NCBI RefSeq assembly: GCF_046546475.1
Contig: NZ_JBKGXS010000003.1
Location: 186,001 to 250,000 of the forward strand
Direction: 5' to 3'
Source of the DNA: Pseudonocardia phyllosphaerae
GTDB taxonomy: Bacteria > Actinomycetota > Actinomycetes > Mycobacteriales > Pseudonocardiaceae
Length of the DNA: 64,000 nucleotides
The notes under the pieces were generated by a model, which was not told the DNA's origin, ran no database searches, and saw only the letters and a list, made by a program, of their open reading frames with translations. Below, piece after piece: positions 24,633 to 33,692 of this stretch; the stretch's first letter is position 1; each line of letters opens with the position of its first letter. Both the position numbers and the translations under genes were made by a program.

Positions 24633-26657
24633 TCAGTGCTCGGCCAGCTCGACGAACGGGGTCAGCGAGTCCGGGTTCTGCAGCGCCCCGAACGAGACCG
24701 CCTTCTCCGGCGCCGTCCCGGAGAGGATCTTCTTCACCGGCACCTCGCACTTCTTGCCGTTCAGCGTGCGCGGCACCGAGTCCACGACGACGAACCGGTC
24801 CGGCACGTGCCGCGGCGAGAGCTCCTTGCGCAGCGCGGTCCGCAGCGCCGGCTCGACATCGTCGAGGGCGTGACCCTCGGCCAGGACCAGGAAGCAGAGC
24901 AGCGCGCCCTCCTCCCGCGCCCCGAGCGAGGTCGTGTCGATGACCAGCGAGTCCGCGACGCCGTCGAAACCCTCGACGACGGAGTAGAAGTCCGCCGTCC
25001 CCATCCGGACTCCGCCGCGGTTGAGCGTCGAGTCCGAGCGGCCGTAGATCACGTAGGAGCCGCGCGGGGTGCGCCGCACCCAGTCGCCGTGCCGCCACCT
25101 GCCCGGGAAGTCCTCGTAGTAGGACTCGCGCAGCCTGCTGCCGTCCGGGTCGTTCCAGAACTTCACCGGCATCGACGGCGTCGGGGCGGTGATGACCAGC
25201 TCGCCGACGTCGTCGAGCAGGTCGGTGCCGTCCTCGGCAAAGGAGCGGACGTCGGCGCCCAGCGCGGCGCAGGACAGCTCCCCCAGCCAGACCGGGACGG
25301 TGGGCGCGCTGGTCAGGAACGCCGCGCACACGTCGGTGCCGCCGGACACCGAGCAGATCTGGATGTGGTCGCCTGCGGCGTCACCGATCCAGCGGAACCC
25401 CTCGACCGACAGCGGGGCGCCGGTGGAGCCGAGCGCGCGCATCGCGGACAGGTCGTGGTCGTCGCCGGGGCGCAGGCCGGCCTTCATGCAGGACTGGACG
25501 TACGGCGCCGAGACGCCGAACAGCGTCACCCGGTGCTTCGCTGCCAGCGCCCAGAGCGCGCCGAGGTCGGGGTGGCCGGGGCTGCCGTCGAACATCACCA
25601 GGGTGGCGCCCACCAGCAGGCCGCCGACCAGGAAGTTCCACATCATCCAGCCGGTCGTGGTGAACCAGAAGAACCGTTCCCCCGGCCCGAGCCCGTGCTG
25701 CAGCCGCATCGCCTTGAGGTGCTCCAGGACGATGCCGCCGTGGCCGTGCACGATGCCCTTCGGCAGCCCGGTGGTCCCCGAGGAGTAGAGCACCCACAGC
25801 GGGTGGTCGAACGAGACCGGGGTGAACTCCAGCGGGCCGGGCTCGGCGGTGAACTCCGCCCAGCTCGTCGTGCCGTCGAGGGTCGCGCCGGGGTCGAGGT
25901 AGGGCACCAGCACGGTCTCGCGCAGCGACGGCATCTGCCCCTGCAGGGTCGCGACGGTCTGCCGGACGTCGTAGCCCTTGCCGTTGTAGCGGTAGCCGTC
26001 CACCGCGACGAGCACGGTCGGCTCGATCTGGGCGAACCGGTCGTGCACCGCGCGGGCCCCGAAGTCCGGTGAGCACGACGACCAGATCGCGCCCAGGCTC
26101 GCCGCGGCCAGGAACGCGACCAGGGTCTCGACGCTGTTCGGGGCCAGCGCGACCACCCGGTCCCCCTGCCCGACGCCGGCGCGGACCAGCCCGGCGCGTG
26201 CGCGGGCGACCTGGTCGCGCAGCTCGGCGTGGGTGACGGTGCGCTCCAGGCCGTCCTCGCGGACGAACTCGACGGCGACGTCGGCGTCCTCCCGGCCGGG
26301 GCCGGGGGTGAGGGCGTGCTCGGCGTAGTTCAGGGTCGAGCCCGGGAACCACTGCGCGCCGGGCATGTCGCGGGAGCCCAGCGCCGCCGCCGGGCGGTCG
26401 TGGAAGAGCACGCCGGAGTAGTCGGCGACGGCCGACCAGAAGCCCTCGAGGTCGTTGACCGACCAGTCGTGCAGCTGCGCGTAGTCGGTGACGTCGGCGA
26501 TCGGCGCGCCGCACTCGTCGCGGGCCCAGGTCGCGAACGCGACGATCTCGGTGTGCGGCACCTGCTCCGGGTCCGGGCGCCACAGCAGCTCGGGGGTGTC
26601 CGGGTCGGTGACGGTCTGACCTGACGACGACTGGCCTGACGACGACGCTGACGACAT
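24633..26657 (-). CDS. aacS: Acetoacetate-CoA ligase
   Basis: A 674-residue adenylate-forming enzyme activating acetoacetate (or a related short acid) to its CoA thioester. The N-terminal acetyl-CoA-synthetase cap (DLEGFWSAVADYSGVLF) and FPGSTLNYAEHAL are typical of AacS. The AMP-binding P-loop is LYSSGTTGLPKGIVHG, then TTTGWMMWN and ICSVSGGTDV. The adenylation-domain hinge is GRSDSTLNRGGVRMG, and the C-terminal lysine lies in PRTLNGKKCEVPVKK. ATG 26657 begins a Ser/Gly-rich leader; upstream frame is not conserved. Stands alone; links ketone-body or leucine degradation to central metabolism. Confidence 0.92.
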   Translation of the reverse strand: MSSASSSGQSSSGQTVTDPDTPELLWRPDPEQVPHTEIVAFATWARDECGAPIADVTDYAQLHDWSVNDLEGFWSAVADYSGVLFHDRPAAALGSRDMPGAQWFPGSTLNYAEHALTPGPGREDADVAVEFVREDGLERTVTHAELRDQVARARAGLVRAGVGQGDRVVALAPNSVETLVAFLAAASLGAIWSSCSPDFGARAVHDRFAQIEPTVLVAVDGYRYNGKGYDVRQTVATLQGQMPSLRETVLVPYLDPGATLDGTTSWAEFTAEPGPLEFTPVSFDHPLWVLYSSGTTGLPKGIVHGHGGIVLEHLKAMRLQHGLGPGERFFWFTTTGWMMWNFLVGGLLVGATLVMFDGSPGHPDLGALWALAAKHRVTLFGVSAPYVQSCMKAGLRPGDDHDLSAMRALGSTGAPLSVEGFRWIGDAAGDHIQICSVSGGTDVCAAFLTSAPTVPVWLGELSCAALGADVRSFAEDGTDLLDDVGELVITAPTPSMPVKFWNDPDGSRLRESYYEDFPGRWRHGDWVRRTPRGSYVIYGRSDSTLNRGGVRMGTADFYSVVEGFDGVADSLVIDTTSLGAREEGALLCFLVLAEGHALDDVEPALRTALRKELSPRHVPDRFVVVDSVPRTLNGKKCEVPVKKILSGTAPEKAVSFGALQNPDSLTPFVELAEH

Positions 26658-26731
26658 GGGGCCAGCTTCCCCGAACGGGGCGGCCGCGCACCAGTGCCGG
26701 TGCGCCACACCCCCGGGGCACGGGACCCGGC

Positions 26732-27421
26732 TCAGCGCAGGTGCGCGTCGAACCAGTTGAGGACGCGTTCCCAGGCCTCGGCCGCGGATTCCGGGTCGTC
26801 GTCGAACCGGTAGCCCGTGCTCGGGTAGACCACGACGTCGGTGGCCACCTCGGACTTCTCCGCCGCGTCGCGCAGCCGGGCGATCGACGCTGACGCGGTG
26901 TTCTCCGAGTAGATCCCCAGCCACGGGCAGGTCAGCTCGGGCGCGACCTCGACCAGCGCCGGGACGCTGCGCCCGGGCGGGGTGTCGATGCCCTCCCCGG
27001 CGACGGTGACCGCGGCGCCCAGCGAGCGGTTGGCCGCCACCAGCAGCGCGACCGTCCCGCCGAGGTCGAAGCCGAGCACGCCCATCTGGTCGGACTCGAC
27101 GCCGTTGTCGGCCAGCCAGCCGAACGCGGTGTCGCAGTCACCCATGACCTGCGTGGAGTCCAGCCCGTCGACGTGGTCGGCGACGTCGGCGTCGCTGTCG
27201 CCGTCCCCGAGCTCGTCGGCGTCGCGGTAGAGATGCGGGGCGACGGTCAGCCAGCCGTCGGCGGCCAGCCCCGTCACGAGCAACCGGACGGCCTCGGTCA
27301 CCCCACGGGCCTCGTGCAGGACGACGACGCCGCCCCGCACCCGCCCGTCGGGGTCGGCCACGGTGAGCCGCAGGGTGTCGCCGTCGGTCAGCGGAACGAC
27401 CTCGGTCCGGAGTCCGGTCAT
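26732..27421 (-). CDS. Dienelactone hydrolase-like protein with altered catalytic residues
   Basis: A 229-residue alpha/beta-hydrolase of the DLH family (VVLHEARGVTEAVRLL then VAPHLYRD are standard). In active members the nucleophile is Cys (or Ser) in GxCxGG; here the site reads VLGFDLGGTVA with Asp119. The C-terminal catalytic His in the usual Tyr-x-x-x-x-His-x-Phe context is replaced: YPSTGYRF has Tyr204. The strand that normally brings the acid reads LGIYSENT. It may therefore be a non-hydrolytic paralog or use a different chemistry. Genes on both sides are unrelated. Confidence 0.78.
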   Translation of the reverse strand: MTGLRTEVVPLTDGDTLRLTVADPDGRVRGGVVVLHEARGVTEAVRLLVTGLAADGWLTVAPHLYRDADELGDGDSDADVADHVDGLDSTQVMGDCDTAFGWLADNGVESDQMGVLGFDLGGTVALLVAANRSLGAAVTVAGEGIDTPPGRSVPALVEVAPELTCPWLGIYSENTASASIARLRDAAEKSEVATDVVVYPSTGYRFDDDPESAAEAWERVLNWFDAHLR

Positions 27422-27481
27422 GCCCGCACTCAACCAGAGCGGGCGCCCGGGTTTCGACCCCTGAGAGCTACCGTTGCCGAC

Positions 27482-28540
27482 ATGACGCCGATCCGCCCCG
27501 ATCTGGACACCCTCCCGGCCTACGTGCCGGGCCGCACCGTCGCCGGGGCGATCAAGCTCGCCAGCAACGAGGTCACCGACCCGCCGGCCCCCGCCGTCCT
27601 CGACGCCGTCGCCCGCGCCGCCGCCGGTGGCAACCGCTACCCGGACATGGGGGTCGGCGAGCTGACCGGCCGGATCGCGGAGTTCCAGCGGATCGAACCG
27701 GAGCGGGTCGCGGTCGGCTGCGGGTCGGTGCTGCTCTGCCAGCAGCTCGTGCAGATCACCTGCCTCGGCCCCGACGACGAGGTGCTGGTCGCCTGGCGCT
27801 CGTTCGAGGCGTACCCGATCGTCACCCAGATCGCCGGGGCGACACTGCGCACCGTGCCGCTCGACGACGACTACCGGCACGACCTGGACGCGATGGCCGC
27901 CGCGGTCACCGACCGGACCCGGCTGGTGTTCGTGTGCTCGCCCAACAACCCGACCGGCCCCGCGGTGCACCGCGACGAGTTCGTCCGGTTCATGGAGTCG
28001 GTGCCCGACACCCTGCTGGTCGCCCTGGACGAGGCCTACGCCGAGTACGTCACCGACCCCGACGCCGTCACCGGCCGCCCGCTGCTCGACGAGTTCCCGA
28101 ACCTGGTCGTGCTGCGCACGTTCTCCAAGGCCTACCGGATGGCCGGGCTGCGGGTCGGCTACGCGCTGGCCTCGCCGGAGGTGACCACGGCGCTGCGCAA
28201 GGTCGCCCCGCCGTTCGCCGTGAACTCGATGGCCCAGGCCGGCGCGATCGCCGCCCTGGAGCACCGCGAGGAGATCCTCGCCGGCTGCGCCGACGTCGTG
28301 GCCGAGCGGGACCGGGTGGCCGCCCGGCTGCGCGAGCTCGGGTTCACCGTGCCGCAGACCCAGGCCAACTTCGTCTGGCTGCCGCTCGGCGAGCGGACGG
28401 CCGAGTTCGCGGCGCACTGCGCCGAGCGGAAGGTGATCGTCCGGCCGTTCGCCGCCGACGGCGTCCGGGTCACGATCAGCTCGGCGGCGGAGAACGACGC
28501 GCTGCTCGACGTGGCGTCGTCGTTCCCGGCCCCGTCCTGA
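27482..28540 (+). CDS. hisC: Histidinol-phosphate/aromatic aminotransferase (HisC/Pat type)
   Basis: A 352-residue class I/II PLP aminotransferase. It begins RPDLDTLPAYVPG and LASNEV, as in HisC. The PLP site is FSKAYRMAGLRVGY with Lys216, and CSPNNPTGP and LDEAYAEY are the cofactor-binding strands. The short form with no other his genes nearby is like the second HisC of actinobacteria, often called Pat, which transaminates phenylpyruvate-type keto acids. Histidinol phosphate or aromatic amino acid specificity cannot be told from sequence alone. Confidence 0.88.
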   Translation: MTPIRPDLDTLPAYVPGRTVAGAIKLASNEVTDPPAPAVLDAVARAAAGGNRYPDMGVGELTGRIAEFQRIEPERVAVGCGSVLLCQQLVQITCLGPDDEVLVAWRSFEAYPIVTQIAGATLRTVPLDDDYRHDLDAMAAAVTDRTRLVFVCSPNNPTGPAVHRDEFVRFMESVPDTLLVALDEAYAEYVTDPDAVTGRPLLDEFPNLVVLRTFSKAYRMAGLRVGYALASPEVTTALRKVAPPFAVNSMAQAGAIAALEHREEILAGCADVVAERDRVAARLRELGFTVPQTQANFVWLPLGERTAEFAAHCAERKVIVRPFAADGVRVTISSAAENDALLDVASSFPAPS

Positions 28541-28559
28541 CCTCGCCGCCGGCCGGCGC

Positions 28560-29291
28560 TCAGCCGTCGAGCTGGTAGCCGCGGCCGCGCACGGTCCGGA
28601 TCCGCTCCGGGCCGATCTTGCGGCGCAGGTAGGAGATGTAGACCTGCACCAGGTTCGCCGACACCGGCTCCGACCAGGCACGACGGGCCAGCTCGTCGTG
28701 CCCGACGACCTCGCCGGCCCGTTCGAGCAGTGCAAGCAGCAGGGCGTACTCGGTCGGGGACAGCGCGACCCGGCGGCCGTCGACGTGCACCTGGCCTGCG
28801 TCGGCGTCGACGGACAGGCCGCCGCGGCCGAGGACGGTGGGCGGTGGCAGCCCGGCCGCGGCCCGCAGCCGTAGCCGGATCCGGGCCGACAACTCGTCGG
28901 GGACGAACGGGCGCAGCAGGAAGTCGTCGCGGTCGCCACGCAGCACGCCCAGCACACCGGCCCGCCGTTCCCGGGGCACGACGGCGATCACCGGCGACCT
29001 TGGGGACTCGCCGTGGACCGCGGACAGCAGCACCGCCGGGTCGGGCCCGGGCAGCTCCATGTCCATGACGACGAGGTCGCCCCGCCCGGCCCGCAGCGTG
29101 TCGAGCAGCTCCATCCCGTCCGACGCCGTCGCCAGCTCGACGCCCTCGGCGGCGAGGTCCTGCCCGAGCCCGCGGGCCAGCGAGCGGGACGTCGCGCTCG
29201 CCGGGAGTGCGAGCAGCACGGTGAGCGCCGTGGACGGGGTCCGTGGCGCGGGGATCCGTACGCCCGATGCGGGGATGGCGGGTTCACTCAC
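28560..29291 (-). CDS. Orphan OmpR/PhoB-type response regulator with degenerate receiver
   Basis: A 243-residue regulator. The C-terminal winged helix is intact (LSPTEYALLLALLERAGEVV, WSEPVSANLVQVYISYLRRKIG, IRTVRGRGYQL). In the receiver, Asp77 (VVMDMELPG) is in place. But strand 1 reads LTVLLALPASA instead of the usual Asp-Asp pair needed for Mg2+, and the conserved Lys is Arg127 (LLRPFVPDEL). No histidine kinase gene adjoins. It probably works without normal phosphorylation or binds another ligand. GTG start without clear ribosome site. Confidence 0.87.
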   Translation of the reverse strand: MSEPAIPASGVRIPAPRTPSTALTVLLALPASATSRSLARGLGQDLAAEGVELATASDGMELLDTLRAGRGDLVVMDMELPGPDPAVLLSAVHGESPRSPVIAVVPRERRAGVLGVLRGDRDDFLLRPFVPDELSARIRLRLRAAAGLPPPTVLGRGGLSVDADAGQVHVDGRRVALSPTEYALLLALLERAGEVVGHDELARRAWSEPVSANLVQVYISYLRRKIGPERIRTVRGRGYQLDG

Positions 29292-29570
29292 GATCGGAGC
29301 AGGATGCTGTCCCGGACCCCATCACGACGATCTACGCCAGCCCTGCGCGACCGGCAGACGATCACGATCGGCTAACGGTCCGCTGCGCTCCGTCGGTTGG
29401 GCCGATCGGCGCAACCTGAGAACTCTGATGCGCCGTACGGAGCAGAGTTGCTGCCGTTCTGGACGGTTCCTGCCCGTGGGCGCGCCAGGACTACCTGTTA
29501 CCGCGGGGACGCAACCGTCCTACTCAGTGACCCTGGTGACAGCCGGTCACGCTGCTTAGAGTCCCATCCC

Positions 29571-31331
29571 ATGCGACGGAAGAGTTCCGCTGCGGCAGAT
29601 CAGATCAACCCCCGGGATCTGATCGCGCGCCTCGCCGCAGAGCACAGCTCCCCCTCTGTGCCGTCCCCCCGGGTTGCCCGCTCCATGCGTACGGCCGACC
29701 GCGCGGCCGTTCCCGCAGCCGACCTCCTGCAGGCGGCGTCCACCCCGGGACGTCACCACAGGCGGGCCTTCGGGTCCGAGGAGACCGGGTTCGGCGCCGC
29801 GTCGGCGTCGAACGCTCCCACCGGTGTCCTGACGGCCGAACCGGAGCACGACCACCACCCGTGGTCGCCGACGACGTCCTCGGCGACGGCCACGGCGATC
29901 GCCCACCTGCACGACCCGCTGGCGTCGGAGGAGCAGTTCCGCCCCGTGCCGGCCGGATCCGCGCACCAGGCGGGCGACGCCGACGCGTCGGTGATCGAGA
30001 TCGACCGCGAGGTCTCCGCCCGGCGTGCCCGGGTGCGCAAGTTCGCGCCGATCGGTGTCGGTGCGGCCGCCGTGCTGGCCGGCACCATGGTGCTGTCGCT
30101 GCTGCAGCCCGGCGCCAAGGACCCGTCGCTGTCGAACGCACTGGTCGAGGACACCGGCCGCCAGGCCACCCCGGAGAACGCGGCGGTGACCGGGCCCGGC
30201 GCGAGCGCCGCCGGTGCGCTCGACTCGGTCTCGCAGACCACCGCCGACCGCTCCGGTGCGAGCGCGGCGGCGCAGGAGGCCGCGGCCGAGCAGGCGGCGG
30301 CGAAGAAGGCGGCGGCCCGCCAGGCCGCGACGCAGAAGGCCGCCTCGGAGAAGGTCGCCGAGGAGCGGCACGAGAAGGCCGTCGCGGCGCGCAAGAGCGA
30401 GTCGTCGACGTCCTCGGGCTCGGGCTCGCCGGACTCGTCGGGCTCCTCGCAGGGTGGCTCCCGCACCGCGACCGTGAAGACCGACGACTCGCCGAAGAAG
30501 AGCAGCAGCACGCAGGGCTCCCCGAAGAAGCAGGACAGCTCGTCGGGCTCCCCGACGTCCGAGGAGTCGCCGAAGTCCCAGGGCTCCGGCAAGTCCTCCC
30601 AGGGGTCCGGCACGTCCGAGGGCGCCGGCAAGTCCGAGGGCGCCACGAAGACCGAGGGCTCGTCGAACCCGGTCGCGCACGCCGCGCAGGTCGCAGGCGA
30701 GGGCGTCCAGGCCGCGATCGCGCAGGGCTGGAAGGCCATCGGCGGCGACGAGTTCACCGGCAGCTCGCTGGGCGAGAACTGGAGCGCCTACGACGGCGAG
30801 GGCCACGCCGGCAACGGCCGGCGGAGCCCGGACGCCGTCTCGGTGGAGAACGGCAACCTCACCATCAAGGGCGACTCGAACGGCAAGACCGGCGGCATCG
30901 CCTGGGGCAAGTCGCAGAAGTACGGCAAGTGGGAGATGCGTGCCCGCTTCCCGGAGGGCGACAAGCAGTACCACCCGGTGCTGCTGCTCTGGCCGAGCGA
31001 GGTCTCGTGGCCGGAGGGCGGTGAGATCGACTTCGCCGAGACGAACAGCGCGGCGAAGGACGTGTCGTTCTTCCTGCACCACGGCTCGGACAACAGCCAG
31101 GAGTCCGACAAGAAGGCCGTCGACATCACCCAGTGGCACAACTACGCCGTGGAGTGGACCCCCGACGCCATCGTGGGCTACATCGACGGCAAGGAGTTCT
31201 TCCGGAACACCGACAAGAACGCCCAGCCGCCGGGACCGATGCACGCCACGATCCAGCTCGACTACTTCCCCGACGGCGGCTCCCCGAAGCCGTCGGAGAT
31301 GAACGTCGCCTGGATGCGCCAGTACTCCTGA
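29571..31331 (+). CDS. Membrane-anchored glycoside hydrolase family 16 protein
   Basis: A 586-residue type II membrane protein. Residues 1 to about 156 are a charged cytoplasmic region. A single helix at about 158-179 (PIGVGAAAVLAGTMVLSLL) is followed by an Ala/Lys-rich probable coiled coil (about 215-290) and a long Ser/Gly/Lys-rich linker to about 370. The GH16 domain (about 390-586) carries the catalytic motif EIDFAE with nucleophile E485, D487 and acid/base E490. Family members cleave beta-1,3 or related glucans. The architecture suggests a cell-wall-spanning enzyme acting outside the membrane. A strong terminator follows. Confidence 0.88.
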   Translation: MRRKSSAAADQINPRDLIARLAAEHSSPSVPSPRVARSMRTADRAAVPAADLLQAASTPGRHHRRAFGSEETGFGAASASNAPTGVLTAEPEHDHHPWSPTTSSATATAIAHLHDPLASEEQFRPVPAGSAHQAGDADASVIEIDREVSARRARVRKFAPIGVGAAAVLAGTMVLSLLQPGAKDPSLSNALVEDTGRQATPENAAVTGPGASAAGALDSVSQTTADRSGASAAAQEAAAEQAAAKKAAARQAATQKAASEKVAEERHEKAVAARKSESSTSSGSGSPDSSGSSQGGSRTATVKTDDSPKKSSSTQGSPKKQDSSSGSPTSEESPKSQGSGKSSQGSGTSEGAGKSEGATKTEGSSNPVAHAAQVAGEGVQAAIAQGWKAIGGDEFTGSSLGENWSAYDGEGHAGNGRRSPDAVSVENGNLTIKGDSNGKTGGIAWGKSQKYGKWEMRARFPEGDKQYHPVLLLWPSEVSWPEGGEIDFAETNSAAKDVSFFLHHGSDNSQESDKKAVDITQWHNYAVEWTPDAIVGYIDGKEFFRNTDKNAQPPGPMHATIQLDYFPDGGSPKPSEMNVAWMRQYS

Positions 31332-31434
31332 CGCTCCGCCAGTCCTGACCGCGCTGCCCGCGCCGCGCGGAACGGTCGTGGGCCGCGCTCGTGGTGCGTG
31401 GCCCCTGGGCTTCGGCTCCCCCGAAGCTCTGCGG

Positions 31435-31480
31435 AACCGCCCGCCCCGTCCGAACTCCCCAACGGACGAGGCGGGCGGTT
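31435..31480 (+). terminator. Hairpin terminator after the GH16 gene
   Basis: 18-bp stem with one mismatch (arms 31435-31452 and 31463-31480, core ACCGCCCGCC / GGCGGGCGGT) followed by TCGTAT. It may serve both convergent genes. Confidence 0.78.
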
Positions 31481-31513
31481 TCGTATCGGTACCCCGCTGT
31501 GCCGGCCTCCCGG

Positions 31514-33595
31514 TCAGCTCACGGCGGCGAGGCCGCGCCGCTCCAGCAGCGGGGTGATCTCCGGGTCGCGGCCGCGGAAGGTCCGGTACGCCGCCATCGG
31601 GTCCACCGCGCCGCCGCGGGACAGCAGCTCGCGACGGAAGCGGTCGCCGTTGTCCCTGTTCAGGCCCCCGTTCTCGGCGAACCAGGAAACGGTGTCGGCG
31701 TCGAGGACCTCGGCCCAGATGTAGGAGTAGTACGCCGCCGCGTAGCCGCTGCCGAACACGTGGTTGAAGTAGGTGGTCCGGTAACGCGGCGGCACCAGCG
31801 GGTGCGCCACCCCGGCCCGCTCCAGTGCGGCCCGCTCGAAGGCGATCACGTCGTCGACCTCGGCGGCCTCCTCCGGCGACAGCGCGTGCCAGGCCTGGTC
31901 GAGCAGCGACGCGGCCAGGTACTCGGTGGTGTCGAAGCCCTCGCCGTAGCCGCGGGCGGCCTGCCACGCCGACAGCAGCTCCGCCGGGAGCGGCTCGCCG
32001 GTCACGTGGTGGCGGGCGAACGACGCGAGGATCTCCGGGTCCTCCATCCACATCTCGTTGACCTGGCTGGGGAACTCGACGAAGTCGCGCGGCACCGCCG
32101 TCCCGGAGAACGTCGGGTAGCGCACCGCGGAGAACAGCCCGTGCAGGGCGTGCCCGAACTCGTGGAACAGGGTGCGGACCTCGTCGAGGGTGAGCAGTGC
32201 GGGTTCCCCGGCCGGCGGCCGGTTCAGGTTCAGCGTGTTGAGGACGACCGGGGTCGTCCCGAGCAGCGACGACTGGTCGACCAGCGAGTTCATCCACGCC
32301 CCGCCGCGCTTCGACGGCCGCGCCCACAGGTCCGTGCCGAACAGGCCGAGGACCTCGCCGTCGTCGGTGCGGACCTCCCACCAGCGGACATCGGGGTGGT
32401 AGGCGGGCAGGTCGGTGCGCTCGGCGAACCGCACGCCGTAGAGCAGCTCGGCGGCGCGGAACACGCCGTCCCTGATCACCCGCTCCAGCTCCAGGTAGGG
32501 GCGCAGCGCGGTGTCGTTGACCGAGAAGTGCTCGCGTCGGTAGCGGTCGGCGTAGAACGCCCAGTCCCACGGCGCCAGCTCGTCGATCCCGTCGGCCGCG
32601 GCGAGCTCGCGCAGCCCCTCGGCCTCCCGATCGGCGTTCGCAACGGCCGCTGGGACCAGCGACTCCAGCATCTCCCGGGCGGCGGCCGCGGTGCCGGCCG
32701 TCGCGTCGTCGATGACGTACGACGCGTGGTCCGGGTAGCCCAGCAGCCGGGCCCGCTCGGCGCGCAGCCGGACGATCGCCAGGATCGTCTCGCGGGTGTC
32801 GTGCGTACCGCCGTCACCGCGGGTGACCGAGGCGCGGAACAGCTCCTCGCGCAGCGACCGGTCGGCCAGCGACGCCAGCACCGGCTGCGCGGTCGGCAGG
32901 ACCAGGGTGAGCAGCCAGCCGTCGGGGTAGCCGCGGTCGGTGGCCGCGGCCGCGGCGGAGGAGACGGCGTCGTCGGACAGCCCCTCGAGGCGGTTGCGGT
33001 CGGTGACGTGGACGGCCGCGTCGTTCGCCCCGGCCAGCAGCGCGGAGCCGAACCGGGTGGACAGCGTGGACAGCTCGCCGTTCAGCTCGCGGAGCCGCTG
33101 CTGGTCGGCCGCGGACAGCTGGGCACCGGCCCGGACCATGTCACGGTGATGGCGCTCCAGCAGCCGCAGCGACTCCGGGTCGAGGTCCAGCTCGTCGCGG
33201 CGGGCGTGCAGCGCGTCGATCCGGGCGAACAGGCCCGGGTCGAGGGAGATCGCGTCGCCGTGCGCGGACAGCAGCGGCGCCACGGTCTCCTCGATCTCCT
33301 GCACCGCGGGCGAGGTGTCGGCGGAGACACGGGCGAAGAACAGTGCGGCGACCCGGTTCAGCGTCGCCCCGGAGCGCTCCAGCTCGACGATGGTGTTCTC
33401 GAACGTCGGCTCCGCCGGCTCCCCGGAGGCGGCCCGGCCCTCGACGATCGCCGCGACCTCGGCCCGCTGCTCGGCCATCCCCGCCTCGAACGCCGGCAGG
33501 TAGTGCTCGTCGCGGATCCGGTCGGTGTCAGGCAAGCCGAACGGCAGCTCGGAGGGGTGGAGGAACGGGTTCTCGGCGGCCTCGGAGCTCGTCAT
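31514..33595 (-). CDS. M3-family oligopeptidase (Dcp/OpdA type)
   Basis: A 693-residue cytosolic zinc peptidase that degrades short peptides. The zinc site is HEFGHALHG with H478, E479 and H482; the third ligand follows in MEDPEILASF. Conserved substrate-binding parts such as GLFGTDLWARPSKRGGAWMNS and YYSYIWAEVLDADTVSWF are present. Length equals that of E. coli-type dipeptidyl carboxypeptidase and oligopeptidase A. A large hairpin lies just 24 bases upstream of the start codon, leaving little room for a conventional promoter after it. Confidence 0.93.
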   Translation of the reverse strand: MTSSEAAENPFLHPSELPFGLPDTDRIRDEHYLPAFEAGMAEQRAEVAAIVEGRAASGEPAEPTFENTIVELERSGATLNRVAALFFARVSADTSPAVQEIEETVAPLLSAHGDAISLDPGLFARIDALHARRDELDLDPESLRLLERHHRDMVRAGAQLSAADQQRLRELNGELSTLSTRFGSALLAGANDAAVHVTDRNRLEGLSDDAVSSAAAAATDRGYPDGWLLTLVLPTAQPVLASLADRSLREELFRASVTRGDGGTHDTRETILAIVRLRAERARLLGYPDHASYVIDDATAGTAAAAREMLESLVPAAVANADREAEGLRELAAADGIDELAPWDWAFYADRYRREHFSVNDTALRPYLELERVIRDGVFRAAELLYGVRFAERTDLPAYHPDVRWWEVRTDDGEVLGLFGTDLWARPSKRGGAWMNSLVDQSSLLGTTPVVLNTLNLNRPPAGEPALLTLDEVRTLFHEFGHALHGLFSAVRYPTFSGTAVPRDFVEFPSQVNEMWMEDPEILASFARHHVTGEPLPAELLSAWQAARGYGEGFDTTEYLAASLLDQAWHALSPEEAAEVDDVIAFERAALERAGVAHPLVPPRYRTTYFNHVFGSGYAAAYYSYIWAEVLDADTVSWFAENGGLNRDNGDRFRRELLSRGGAVDPMAAYRTFRGRDPEITPLLERRGLAAVS

Positions 33596-33618
33596 GCCCC
33601 GACCCTACGGTCCCCCCT

Positions 33619-33674
33619 TGCCCCGAGGGGCACCCTCGCTACCGCCGGTGGGAACGAGGGTGCCCCTCGGGGCA
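33619..33674 (-). terminator. 20-bp perfect stem hairpin upstream of the M3 peptidase
   Basis: Arms 33619-33638 and 33655-33674 are perfect complements (core CCCCGAGGGGCACCCTCG), loop 16 nt. It lies 19 bases after the SRPBCC stop and 24 bases before the peptidase start, on the same strand, so it is either the terminator of the upstream gene or an attenuator in the peptidase leader. Confidence 0.75.
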
Positions 33675-33692
33675 TCGGGCGGGGTCTCCCGG

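Noticed and set aside
29460..29570. Possible c-di-AMP (ydaO-type) riboswitch before the wall-enzyme gene, suggested by a CGCGGGGACG-like segment
   Set aside because: The other conserved blocks of that riboswitch are not seen in order and no pairing model could be built.
29556..32570. About 1000-codon antisense frame across the GH16 and M3 peptidase genes
   Set aside because: It runs through two well-supported genes in another frame and has no recognisable motifs.
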